Part shown: positions 35,359 through 45,783 of the stretch, in pieces | Layout: each line of letters starts with the position of its first letter | How positions within the stretch are numbered: position 1 is the stretch's first letter | Assembly (NCBI GenBank): GCA_963575745.1 | Contig: CAUYUJ010009546.1 | Span: 170,001 to 234,000, forward strand | Length of the DNA: 64,000 bases | DNA from: Prorocentrum cordatum | Lineage: Eukaryota; Sar; Dinophyceae; Prorocentrales; Prorocentraceae | Reading direction: 5' to 3' | Translations under genes and position numbers: made by a program | The notes under the pieces: model-generated | What the model was told of the DNA's origin: nothing | Seen by the model: only the letters and a program-made list of their open reading frames with translations | The model's database searches: none

Positions 35359-36398
35359 GCTGCTCTTTGGAAGAGGCAAAGAACCGTACAGACAGCCAAC
35401 TGGACAGTGCACCGTTGCAACACTCGAGCCTCAAAGGCAACAGGGACGCAAGGCAGCCGCACATCCAGTGACCGGCGCTGAGGCGACGTGCTTGCTGTTT
35501 CAGGGAAATAACAGAAGACCCTCCCGCCTCCTATCCCCCTCTGCGGCCTGAGTGCACCACCCAGGCCAGCAGACGGCGTCATAGGAGGCCGGGCTGACAC
35601 AGACTGCCCATCGGAGCGTGCGATGCGAGAAAGCAGCCAACCGAAAAGACAGATAGAATGACATGATGGATGGAGCGCCCAATTAGGCGACAGTGTCCAT
35701 TCGGACGATCTGCGAGAGGGCTTGCGCACGTCCCTCGCTACATGGCACTGCTGGCCGACCCCACGCCAACTCGGCAGCCTGTTCAGTCTGCCGACCTGAA
35801 TCACCTTCTGGGCCGAAAAAAATTCCGAAATCCGATGGGGCAAATTCCCATGGGAAATCCTTCCAGTTGCAGCCCCAGCTGCCGAATTTTCAGCAGCCAC
35901 ACCAGAATTCAATTCTGAGTTCGCTGGTGAAAGGGCGTCAGCATGGATATTCCGACTACGCGCCGTTTGGGACGCAGGCCCCCCGGAGTCGGTCGAGGAC
36001 GGGAGTGCTGCACAAGTGCAAAAACACCCCCGCCCTCGTTGTGTGCAGGTGGGGGGTTAGCCAATGCCCCCCCATTAAGGACTGGCTTCTGCCGCCTGCA
36101 CACATCCGACCCCGAGTGCCCAGAGTGTCCGTAGCCTCTCCGTCTGGCTCCTGCGGCTCCGGACAACGCGGCGGCCCGAGTGCAGCCAGCCAGCGCGCAG
36201 ATCCCAGCTTTCGCGCCCGACGACGCGAAAGCAACCAAACACTCCGGGCCGAAACTTCCCGCAAACGCGCGAATTGCGCGCAAATCGCTGGTCGCGAAAT
36301 GCGGCCACAGGCGCGAAATCGCGCCACTTGCGACGCTGGGCGCGTCTGCGCCGCAGACAGAAAACGCGAGACCGCGCTTTGCACCTTGCGTACGCCGA
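35359..36398 (-). other. Element I 5' leader between A1 and gag
   Basis: About 1 kb without a supported gene. Bases 35868-36140 are conserved in the same position in element III (47845-48115), including TGGATATTCCGA, CGCGCCGTTTGGGACGC, GAGTCGGTCGAGGACGGG and GTGGGGGGTTAGCCAATGCC. Conservation of untranslated sequence suggests a promoter, packaging or priming region. Bases 36140-36398 are GC-rich with GCGCGAAA phrases. Confidence 0.6.
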
Positions 36399-36790
36399 CG
36401 GAAAAACGGAGACGGCCCGCGCGGGCACAGCCGCACGCAGCCCACCACCACCTGCGGGCAACAGGACTGCGCGGAGCAAGAAACTCCCAGGCCACACAGG
36501 TCCGCCAACAGCAACGCCGCCACGGCAACCTGGCCGAGAGCGCCGCCGCCACACCAGGGCAGCTAGGCCCAGGACACACGACAGACACGACCAACAAGAC
36601 AGACGACAGCGACCGACGCACGGCAGAGCAGCAGCAGCAACAGCCGCAGCAGCAGCAGCAGCACGCCGCACCAGGCGGCCAGTCCGCAGCCCCCCTGGGA
36701 GGCAACCAAGACGTGAGCACGCAGACCGGGCAGCTCCAGCCCTTTCGTCAATTTTCCCACCCATGAAAGTGTACACACTTTAAGGGTTGA
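36399..36790 (-). repeat. Element I repeat A1
   Basis: 392 bp matching A2 (29698-30089) with about five differences. Its minus-strand start is the hairpin at 36752-36795, immediately after the codon GTT of element II RT. Confidence 0.92.
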
Positions 36791-36795
36791 GAAAA
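36752..36795 (-). other. Terminal hairpin of A1 and integration junction
   Basis: Same 44-bp hairpin as 30051-30094. The minus-strand junction reads CCGCAG-TTTTC-TCAACCC: element II coding sequence, core, then element I. Confidence 0.85.
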
Positions 36796-38386
36796 CTGCG
36801 GAAGCACCCCAACTAAGCCGCCCGGCCAACTTCTTAGCCTCAGCTGGGTGCAGCCGGCTTCGCTTCAAAATCGCGCGAATTTGCGAATTCCATTGAGAGA
36901 GCTTGGCCAGGGCAATCTGCAGATGGATCGCCTGCGCATCGGAATCCACAGAGACCTCCACTCCCAAAATGGACGCGGATGTTGCCTCCGACACCCGCTT
37001 GGAGGCATCAAATTCCCAGCCAAGCAACTCCTCCACAACTTCGCGCGCGACCTCGCTGGCACCAGCCGGCGCGGCAAGGAACGGCGCGCCTGGGACGACT
37101 GGGTCTGCGCCGAATAAATCGTTAACGAACCTGAGGAACACAACGGAATACAGGCGAGCCAGAACTGATCTGATTGCCGCTCCGAAGCGCTCCCAATTGT
37201 AGACGGACGCCACCGCGCCGAAAGGACAGACCAGAAGTTGCAGCCCCAGCCCGCGGCCCTCGGCCGAGTCCCACGTCACCACCGCGAAGTGGAGATGGGA
37301 ACTAGCAAGCGGGAGGGTCTTAAAAGCACTAACGAAGTCCTCCTTGCGTATCGCGGCTCCGCCGGGTCCTGCTTCGAGAACCGCGCAAAGGACTGCCAAG
37401 AAACGGTCTAGCGTGTCCTGTTCGATGGTTTCACCCACAGACACGGCGGCATTTATAAGAGATGCCGAAAAATCGTCGATGCACCGCACTTTGCGAGAGT
37501 GACCTTTCCAGCCCTCGTCGGCTGGAAACCGCGCAGTGAGGACGCAATTGCCAGGCAAAGATCGCCACCTCGCATGGCCGCCGCTGACCTCCTGTTCGCA
37601 TTTTGCTACAAAGAGCGCTCGCACCGAGTCCTCCAGACCCGCTGGCCGCCGAACACGGCAGAGCGTCTCTGCGTTTAAAGCATCAGCCTGCGCGCGTAAA
37701 CTCGCCGCCGACTGGGAGCACTCCCCAAACGGAATTTGGGGAAGCACGCCACTGCGCGGAATCTGGCCAAGAAGCGGAAATCCATTCCGAAGATTCGCTA
37801 CGAGACAAGCGTCGGGCCACGCAATGGCCTCGAGCATCTCGCTGAGCACAGGCAAATTTTTCTTCGGACCGAGTACCCTCTGGACGTGCGCGGGCAGCAG
37901 CCCGAACTCACGCGCCCAAAGCGGGTCCAGCACACGCTTGCGCTCACGCCAGTGCGCGAGACTGCCGGCCCGAGCCTGCGCCAGCAGTTGCCCGTCAAGG
38001 CTGAGGGCGGAAGAGAGAGAGGCAGCGATGGACTCCGGCACCTCTGGCAGACCGTCGCCCGCAGGCAATTGCAGAGCCCACTCTAAATGATCCAATGGGC
38101 CGAAGCTTGCGACTGCCGGATTCTGCAGAAAGCTATGCACAGCACCCCGCAGCCTGGCCGCAGCCAGGGAGTCGGGATATTCCGAGTGAAACGTGCCTGC
38201 CCCGGCCTGGCCGATCAAAACGCGGCCGCCTGCAGGTGCGGTTGATTCGCCATCAAAATGAGCGTCTGCGCGCGCTCCGCCAGAAACGCGGCCGGCATCG
38301 CATTCAGGCGTGCCGCACAAACCTCCATCAAAACGGGAGGAAGCTGCACTAGAGCCACTGCGACTGCTCTGGCGGCTAGAACCGCC
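36796..38386 (-). pseudogene. Element II RT, interrupted by element I
   Basis: It continues in frame after the gag TGA at 38389-38387 with a Ser-rich linker (GGSSRQSSRSGSS) and no early ATG. The conserved block VLGPKKNLPVLSEMLEAIAW and motif A RKEDFVSAF are present. The catalytic loop reads FLRFVNDLF, so the first Asp of FVDD is Asn. The frame then runs through the RNase H connection to LAGRLSWGASAVF, where element I begins. The missing RNase H lies at 29167-29540. Both the nesting and the Asp-to-Asn change would abolish reverse transcription. Confidence 0.9.
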
Positions 38387-39641
38387 TCACTTCTTCTTCG
38401 ACCAGCCACCCTGCTGCCAGCCACTCTGCTGCCAGCTGCCCTGCTTGCGCCCCCACGGGCTGCGCGAGTGGGGCGGCACTGCCGGAGACAACGACCTCTT
38501 GGAGCTGCTGCCCGGGGCGGACTCGTGGCCCTTCCAGTCAGCCTTGCCGGGCTTGCCACCCTTACCGCCTGCCTTGCCGGCTGCCATCCTGGCCGCGTCG
38601 GCGGCGCGGCCGTGGACCTTGTCCTTGGCATCCCGCAAAGTGTCCTGGTGCAGCTTCGAAAAGTAAACGTTCCACTCAGGATCGCCGTTCTCGAGGCCCT
38701 TGGCCATGTACGTGCGCGCCAGAATGTCATACTGGTACGCCGTGCGGACCCCCCCATGCTCCTCGACCACTTTGGTCAGCAGCATCGTGTATCCAAGAAT
38801 CTCCAAGGGAGTCGCAACTTTCATCAAAATGAGCTTGACGCCCCAGTCCATCACGTGGGCATGGAACGTCGAATGCCCAGGGTAGTCAAGCTCAGTGGCC
38901 GCGCGCGCCCGTTTGAACTCCGCCATCTGGCGATGGCGGTCGGCCACCGAGCCGTCGCCAACTGGCACGTCGACGCGAGGAATCCTCGACCACGAGGGCC
39001 GGAAGTTCCTCTGGGGGTCCTCGCCGTCGGCGCTGCCGACGTACAGCCGACCTTTTTCTTTAGCCACACGGCCGGCGGGTTTCGAAGACAGCGAGGTTCT
39101 CCTCCGACGGGAGGCCGTCCTTTGGGAAGGCCTCCATCTTCAGCTCCTGGAGCCGCGCCTTCAAGTCGAAAGAGAGCGCCTTGACCGAGCGCTTGTGGCT
39201 CGCAGCCTGCGCCTCCAAGTACTCCTTCATGGTGTCTGCCAAGGTCGCCTCTGGAGTCGGAGCTGGCGGCTCCGCTGCGGCGCATTTCGCCTGCAACCGG
39301 GGTGCGAAGGTGACCTGCGCAGGCTGGACAATCCAGCTCTTGAGCTCCGCTGATTCCGCCTCTGCTGTGTACGGCGCCTCCTGCGCTTTAATAACGTCAC
39401 CAATCATGCCTCGCATGGACGAGTCGGCATAATCAAGCGGGGAGACAGATCCCATCTTTTCTGCCACCAGCCGACCAATGGACAGGTACCAGAACAGATC
39501 ATGCCTCGCCTTCGGTGTCGGGTCGATCGACGCCACGAAGGTGCACCACTCGACGGCTGCATCGAAAGTGGCCCTGCAGAGCGCTCCTTCCGGCAGGGCG
39601 CGCACGAAGGCACACGCCTCTTCGCATGCAAAGGACATCAC
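38387..39641 (-). pseudogene. Element II gag-like gene, one frameshift
   Basis: The N-terminal part (39641-39060) begins MMSFACEEACAFVRALPEGA and contains PTPKARHDLFWYLSIGR. After EENLAVFE a one-base shift near 39065 is needed to join the C-terminal part (39067-38387), which has VGSADGEDPQRNFRPSWSR and EEHGGVRTAYQYDIL. The tail is Gly/Lys/Ser-rich with a QQSGWQQGGWSKKK end before TGA. Unlike elements I and III, there is no shift before the tail. The presumed role is capsid formation, from position before RT and a basic tail. No named gag domain could be assigned by eye. Confidence 0.8.
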
Positions 39642-41133
39642 GTTGGAGACGCGCAGTGAGTAAGAAGGGGGCGTTCGGCGCAGAACGAACAGTCACGCTC
39701 GAGCCCAAACAACTCCGGAACACCCGGGCAGGTGCCCAACGTGGGAAGTCAGAACGCCTGGCAATGATGCGCCACGGCCTGCAGAGCAGCCTCGCGCAGG
39801 GCTGTTGCACCACGGACCACAGGACCACGGGGGCAGCCTCCCTTGGGGCACCCGCGCCACGCTGCACGGGCAACCGAACAAGACAAGCAGAGCAGCCACC
39901 TGCAGGACTGTTGCGGCACTGGCCTCCCGCACGGCCTGCAGAGCAGCCCCCCGCAGGGCTGTTGCGCCACAGACCACAGGACCACGCGCAGCAGCCCCTA
40001 GGGCGCTTGCGCCACGCTGCACGGGCAACCGAACAAAACATGCCGAACAGCCTCCCGCAGGACTGTTGCGGGACCGGCCTCCCGAAGGGCCTGCAAAGCA
40101 GCCTCCCGGAGGGCTGTTGCGCCACAGACCACGGGACCGCGCGCAGCAGCCACCGGGGCCCCTGCGCCACGCTGCACGGGCAACCGAACAAGACATGCCG
40201 AACAGCCTCCCGCAGGAGTGTTGTGGCACTGGCCTCCCGAAGGGCCTGCAAAGCAGCCTCCCGCAGGGCTGTTGCGCCACAGACCACAGGACCACGCACA
40301 GCAGCCACCGGGGCCCTGCGCCACGTTGCACGGGCAACCGAACAAGCCAAGCAGAGCAGTCTCCCGCAGGACTGTTGCGGCACTGGCCTCCCGCAGGGCC
40401 TGCAGAGCAGCCTCCCGCAGGGCTGTTGCGCCACCGACCACAGGACCACGCACAGCAGCCACTGGGGCCCCTGCGCCACGCTGCACGGGCAACCGAACAA
40501 GACACGCAGAGCAGTCTCCCGCAGGACTGTTGCGGCACTGGCCTCCCGCAGGGCCTGCAGAGCAGCCTCCCGCAGGGCTGTTGCGCCACGGACCACTGGG
40601 CCACGCGCGGCCGCCAAAGCAGCCTGCGCCGCGCATGCGGCCGAGTGGCAACGAGAACCCAGGAGCGGCAGTGGCCCCGGGAGGCGGTGGCGACGAGGAG
40701 GCCCGTGGCGACGAGGAGCACCAGCAACGCCCTAAGCTCCAGAATGCACGGACGGAGCCAGGAAGGCGACGAGGAAGGGCAGCGGCGACGAGGAGCACGA
40801 GACGCAACCCGAGCGCCCAAGAGCACGGCCAGGCGCGCCCGTACCCGCACAGGCGCACCACTGCCACCGCCAGCCAAAGGCACGGTTATCCTCGCGCACT
40901 CGCGGCCAGAGGGAGGAGAAGGGCAAGTGGCGTAGCATCCCCACGCCCAAATCCACCAGCCGCACGCGGCCACTGGCTGTAAGCACAACGATCCGCCGCG
41001 CCACGGGGGGCACTGCCAGGCAGTGAACCAGCGCGACTCCCCTGAGGCCACCGAGGCCAGGAAGCGAGGAGACCACTCGAGTCCTCCTGGAGATTTTCCT
41101 GCCCCCCAAACCGCTGCACGATTTAGGGGCGAC
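39642..41133 (-). other. Element II leader and probable A1 repeat
   Basis: 1.49 kb from the hairpin at 41094-41138 to the gag ATG, comparable with the 1.4 kb in element I. It contains the 155-bp array (39750-40610) and CGACGAGGAGCACCAGCAA phrases. No matching A2 was found because element II is truncated, so the A1 assignment rests on the hairpin and spacing. The long overlapping Cys/Gly/Leu frames on both strands are array translations. Confidence 0.55.
39750..40610. repeat. ~155-bp tandem array, about 5.5 units
   Basis: Units contain GCAGGACTGTTGCGGCACTGG, then CTCCCGCAGGGCTGTTGCG, ACCACAGGACCACGCGCAGC and CTGCACGGGCAACCGAACA. The marker GGGCTGTTGCGCCAC recurs at about 39798, 39955, 40109, 40266, 40418 and 40574. 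It lies in the leader of element II directly upstream of gag. Confidence 0.9.
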
Positions 41134-41138
41134 GAAAA
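41094..41138 (-). other. Terminal hairpin at the element III / element II joint
   Basis: A 45-bp TTTTC...GAAAA inverted repeat of the element IV type (TTTTCCTGCCCCCCAAACCG arm). On its right, 41139-41240 resembles repeat B of element I (GACGACCTCCGCGGGAGCAG against GGCGGCCTCCGCAGCAACAG). The end of element III therefore meets the start of element II at the core. Confidence 0.65.
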
Positions 41139-41509
41139 CACTATCGACGACCTCCGCGGGAGCAGTGGGACACGACAGACCCCGCTGCCTGACTGGGAGA
41201 CTCTGGAACAAGCCCAAATCCCCGCTGCACCCAGACCTCCCAGGCGGAAGCCGACTACGCGTTGCCTGTGAAGCAAGAGAGAATCTTTTTGGAACCACAG
41301 CCAGGCCCAATGCACCAAGAAAGTTCACTCGCCGTCTGACGAGCTCGAATGCTCGACCAAAAATTCGGTTCAAACAGGTTTACAGAATTATTCGGTCGTT
41401 TAAACCTCTGCAACTCTTCAGAGAGAAACCACAGTTATAAAGAATCTTATCATGGTTTAAAGCCATGGAGAGATTTGGTGAGGTTTAAAGAACCGCTCGT
41501 GTAGAGTAC

Positions 41510-41978
41510 TGGGTGCGAGGACGGAAGCGCCCAAAACGGCAATCTGAATGCAGAAACGCCCAGAACAGCAATCTGAGCACGGAAACGCCCAGAACGGCAA
41601 TCTGAGCACGGAAACGCCCAGAACGGCAATCTGAGCACGGAAACGCCCAAAACGGCAATCTGAGCACGGCAACGCCCAGAACAGCAATCTGAGCACGGAA
41701 ACGCCCAGAACGACAATCTGAGCACGAAAGCGCCCAGAATGGCCTGAGCACGGAAAACGCCCAGAACGGCAACCTAAGCACGGAAACGCCCAGAACGGCA
41801 ATTTGTGCACGGAAACGCCCAGAAGGGCAATCTGAGCCGAAAACGCCCAGAACGGCAATCTGAGCACGAAAACGCCCAGAACGGCAATCTGAGCACGGAA
41901 ACGCTCAGCATGCAATCTGAGCACGAAAACGCCCAGAACGGAACTGGGCACTGGGTGCGAGGACGGAAGCGCCCAAAA
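41510..41978. repeat. 29-bp minisatellite at the YR 3' end of element III
   Basis: About 14 units of ACGGCAATCTGAGCACGGAA then ACGCCCAGA. The array is bracketed by a direct repeat CTGGGTGCGAGGACGGAAGC at 41509-41535 and 41951-41977. It has no spacers and no non-repeat insertions. Bases 41240-41509 to its left are AT-richer untranslated sequence with GGTTTAAA phrases. Confidence 0.9.
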
Positions 41979-43670
41979 ATTCAGCTGGCTGCAGGGCCCC
42001 ACGTGCCCGGGCACTGGCGTACGCAAAGGCAGTCAACCCACGCCAGCCTCCACTGTAGAAGAGGGCAGTCGGACCTCCTGCTTTGAGAGCATCCGAAGCC
42101 CAACCACGCCTGAAAGCATGCGTGCCCCACGCCTGCGGGGACCTCAGATTGCACGCAGCCGCTGCTAGTTTTAAGAAAGCCAGCGACTCGGAATAAGATA
42201 TGTGTTGGAACGGTGGCTCTTTGGCCTCGACAGCAGGCACTAAGGCGCACGCGCCGCGCAAAGACGGCCCCTGCACCCCGCATATGCAGCCCCGGACCAC
42301 TTCAACTGGCTCCTTGTAACATTTCCGCCGCAGAAATGTTACGATCACCTGCTTCTTGCCCTTGGCCTCCTTGATTCTTAGTGGGGCCAGGCTCGTACCA
42401 ATAATCAAGGTTTCACCATAGCGCAAGGTGAAGTGGCGCGACACCACCCACGACCGAGCCACGTCCGGCCTGGATGCCGTCTCGGAAGCCCACTTTGCCA
42501 GGGCGCGCGTGTCTCCTGGCGAAGCCCTCAACTTCACACGGCGAGTCGCCAGATCCTTGGTCTTCTCAGCGCCCCGAATCAAGCGGGAAGTGTCCGCCAA
42601 AGGACCTGGTGAACTTTTCAACCAAGCCAACACTGTTCGAAGACGAGACACATACTGCGCTAACGAAGCACCGCTCCGAAAGAGAGACACGAAGCAATCC
42701 AAGATGCACTCCTGAGGGGGCCATGGCTCCACGCGCACCGCAGCCGCTGCCTGTCCCCACAAAACCACAGCAGACGCATAACCCAAGGCACTTTTTCGCC
42801 AGCCTTGAAACTCAATCCAGCACGCCCGCTCCGCGAAGACGGCGGCGGGAGCGGGGCTTCGTTGAGCTTCGCGAGCTTCAGCTGTTGGCGCCTGGCCAGG
42901 CATGTCCACGGGCGGGTCTGGCACTTTGTGGAGCACGCGTATGGCGTGTGCCAGTGCCGGCGGCGGGGGGGCACAACCCGATTGCCTTGCAGCCACTACC
43001 AGTCGCAATGCTGCGAGCGCTTGCGCCAATTCTTCGGCTGGCGCCGAGGCTGGCGCAGCTGACCCGCCAATGAACGCTCACGGCTGTGAGCCTGGCGGTC
43101 CGTCTGCGATTCCTGCACCGCTGGCTGCTGCGTCCCCCTATCCGCTCGACCACAGAACAACAGAAAAACCTTGACGATGGCAACGTCCAACTGGCCCAGA
43201 GCAGGCCAAATCTCCCGCGCCTCGAAAGCGTCCAACGAGCCAAAATCACTGAAGGAAGTCGCGCCGTCGCGCTGCAGACTTGCTGCAATGCCGTCCGCGT
43301 CATGGACGTCCTGCTTCGCGGCGCCGCCGGCCCTCTCAAGCACGCTCGCCAATTCACCGCGCCAGCGATCCGCAGGATGGCCAGGACGTGGAAGGGAAGC
43401 GACAGGCGGCAGTGCTGGCTCGCTGGCCTGAGGAAGCCCCTCTCGCAAGCGCTGCCATCGCGCCCGCTCTGCGTTGACAAAACTCAACGCCATGCGCCGG
43501 CCTGCAACCCGCAATCTGTTTGAGCCGAAGGCTACGGAAGACAAAGCAGAAGTGCCAGGCAGAAGCCGCGCGTGGGAAACTGAGCGCGCCTGCGCTGCGC
43601 ACATTTTTCTTCCGCGGACACCCAGCCATTGCCGGCTTAGCTGCCCCAGGGGAGCGCTGGCCAACGCCAA
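41979..43670 (-). pseudogene. Element III tyrosine recombinase, frameshifted and C-terminally replaced
   Basis: The N-terminal part (43670-42996) includes MALSFVNAERARWQRLREGL. A one-base shift near 43000-43030 joins the C-terminal part. That part has SRHFTLRYGETL (box I Arg), THAFRRGWA (box II His/Arg), GGWRG and the Tyr of FAYASA, all catalytic positions present. The Cys cluster is incomplete: RKCYKEP, GCIC and RGAC, so one Cys has become Arg. Just after QPAEFL the frame runs into the 29-bp minisatellite, which replaces the Ser/Asp-rich tail of the other elements. The start overlaps the RNase H stop by about 34 nt. Confidence 0.85.
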
Positions 43671-45783
43671 GCCGTCTCCCGGAAAGACAAGCTGTCTAGT
43701 TCAGCGCGGCTCTGCTCCGCTTTACTTACGCGAGTAGGCCCATCTGCCAGATTCAACGCAGAAGGGACATAATGAGCGTGCATAAGCACACTTGCTGCAG
43801 CTAGATCGAACCAGATGTTGCCCAAAACTGCGTTGAGATCAGGCTGCCGGGAACTGCCACGCAAAAGTGCGCTCAACGCCGCTGTGTTGTCGATAAACAC
43901 AATGAGCTCTGGTGACTCGACTCCTTGCTCCAAGAAAAGCCGCACGCCGCACAATGCTGCCATTAATTCCCAGAGGGTCACCTGCGTGCGCCTGGGCCGA
44001 GCCCAAGCCCAAGCTCTAGACGGAATCTTTGCTGCCGCCCAGACACGCTTTGACGGAGTTTGAAGCACTACAGCCAAGTTCCCTCCGCCAGTGGCGTCAG
44101 TGTACAGGATGCACCTCTGGAACGGAGGTTGGCTGAACCGCGCGAAAACGGAAGGGTCAGAGCTTAAAAACCGTTCCCACCACTGCAGAGCATTGCGCAC
44201 GCGAGCTGCCAGCGCACGTTTCCGTTGGCTGCTCGCCAGAAGAGCGGTGCCAGAAAAACTCTCGCACCGCGGCCGAAAACAGCTGTGGCACCCCAGCTAA
44301 GGCGACCAGCAAGTTTAGCAGCCTCTGCTGGCGCCAACGCGTCACTGCGCAAAGCATCACGAATTTGCTGGAGCCACTTATTTTTCTTCTCGCACCCAAT
44401 CCAAAACCAAATGCCCTCCAGGCACGCCTTCGCCTCTACGCCTAACACGGTCATTTGTGTCGCCTCAGCAACTGCTTTGGATTCATCTAGCAGCCAGCCA
44501 AGCAAGTCCACGATCACTGTGCGCGCAAGCCCCGCCGACCCTCGCGGACCCACCAAAGATCCGGGATCCGCGGTGCTCGTGCACGCGTCTGCGCCGAACA
44601 AATCGTCGACGAAACGCGGATAAGCAAGCAGAAAAATACGGGCCAAAATTGCTTGCACCGCGCTACCGAATCGATGCCACGCAAAGACAGAAGCCGCCGC
44701 GCCAAAAGGACAAGAGAGCAACTGTAATCCCTTGTCCTGCTGCGCAGCACTATTCCACGTGGCAACTGAAAACCGGAGATGATTCTCCTGCACAGGAAGC
44801 GTCTTGAACGCACTCTTAAAATCATCCTTGCGGAAGAGCAGAGGCGAACCCCCCTCTGCAGCGTCAAAACAAGCCCGGGCCACACCAACAAGTGCATCGA
44901 GCGTGTCGTGACGCATTTCCTTTGGAATGCAAGTGGCAGAATTGAGACCGTTGCCACTGAAATCGTCGATCAGACGTACTTTCCTACTCCTCTGCCCGGC
45001 ACGTTCCCGCCAACCTTCGTCGACAGGGAAGCGGACTGCAAGCAAAGCATCTACGGCGGAAAGCTTTACCCAAAAAGCTTTCCTCTGCGCAACCTCTTCT
45101 TTGCATTTGTTTTCAAACGCCTCCTCTACCGCGGGGCACAGCGACGCCCACACCTTGCACAAAGTGTCGGCGTTGATAGCGCCCACCGAAGATTCCAGCG
45201 CACTTACGGCCACTGGTTCGGACACGTGCCGCTTCGGAGGCATTATACCGGAAGGATTCAACCTACCTACGATCGGAAATCCGAAAGCTAAGTTATGTAC
45301 AAGCTCTTTATCTGGCCACGCGATGCTCTCGAGCATCTCCGCGAGAAGCAGTAGATTTTTCCCCGGCCCTACCAGCTGCTGCACGTGCAGCGGTAATCCC
45401 TGCAGAATTTGCTCCCAGGGGACAGCCAGGTCACGTTTCCGCCCCTGCCAGTACTCTAAAGCGTCAGCGCGCCATCTATGCAAAGCCCCCGGGCTGAGAG
45501 CCGAGGATTTTTGAATTGCATCCTGCAGCGAAGGAGGCAAGCAGCCCTCACGCGCGACGCGCGGCAAAGACTGCGCCCATTTAAAATGCGCCGCAGGTGT
45601 CATAGCAGACCGGGCGTCCCGATCCTGTAGCAGAGCATGCGCGGCCGAACGGATCTCGACAAGAAAATCCTTTCCACCACTACCTGGAAACTCGATTGTT
45701 TCCTCTGTACCCTGAGAAGAGCTCCCGTCAGAAACCTCGCTCAGTTGTTCGTCCACGTCTGCGTCGGGGAATCGTCCTTCCCC
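43637..45783 (-). pseudogene. Element III RT-RNase H, one frameshift
   Basis: It continues in frame after the gag TGA (45786-45784) with GEGRFPDADVDEQLSEV; the first candidate start is GTG at 45756, not ATG. RT has VGPGKNLLLLAEMLESIAW, motif A RKDDFKSAF and an intact YPRFVDDLF. The connection LAGRLSWGATAVFGRGARV is complete. A -1 frame change near 44180-44215 separates RT from RNase H, which retains YTDATG, WELMAAL, FIDNTAAL and LNLADGP. Among the elements here it has the best RT active site after element V, with the split between RT and RNase H as its main lesion. Confidence 0.9.

Larger units (their letters stand above)
29541..36795 (-). mobile_element. Element I: YR retrotransposon with complete split direct repeats (7.26 kb)
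   Basis: Minus-strand order: A1 (36399-36790), ~1-kb leader, gag, RT-RNase H, YR, B1 (30090-30182), A2 (29698-30089), B2 (29541-29633). A1 and A2 are both 392 bp with about five differences; B1 and B2 are both 93 bp with two. Both ends lie at TTTTC, and no target duplication flanks it. Gag-RT-RH-YR without a visible methyltransferase domain, plus split repeats, is the published Ngaro/PAT/TOC pattern. It is nested in element II. The YR looks intact, but the RT has a catalytic-site deletion, so it is probably not autonomous. Confidence 0.92.

Noticed and set aside
41530-41950. CRISPR array of 29-bp repeats
   Set aside because: The units are contiguous with no spacers, there are no cas genes, and the setting is a eukaryotic retrotransposon.
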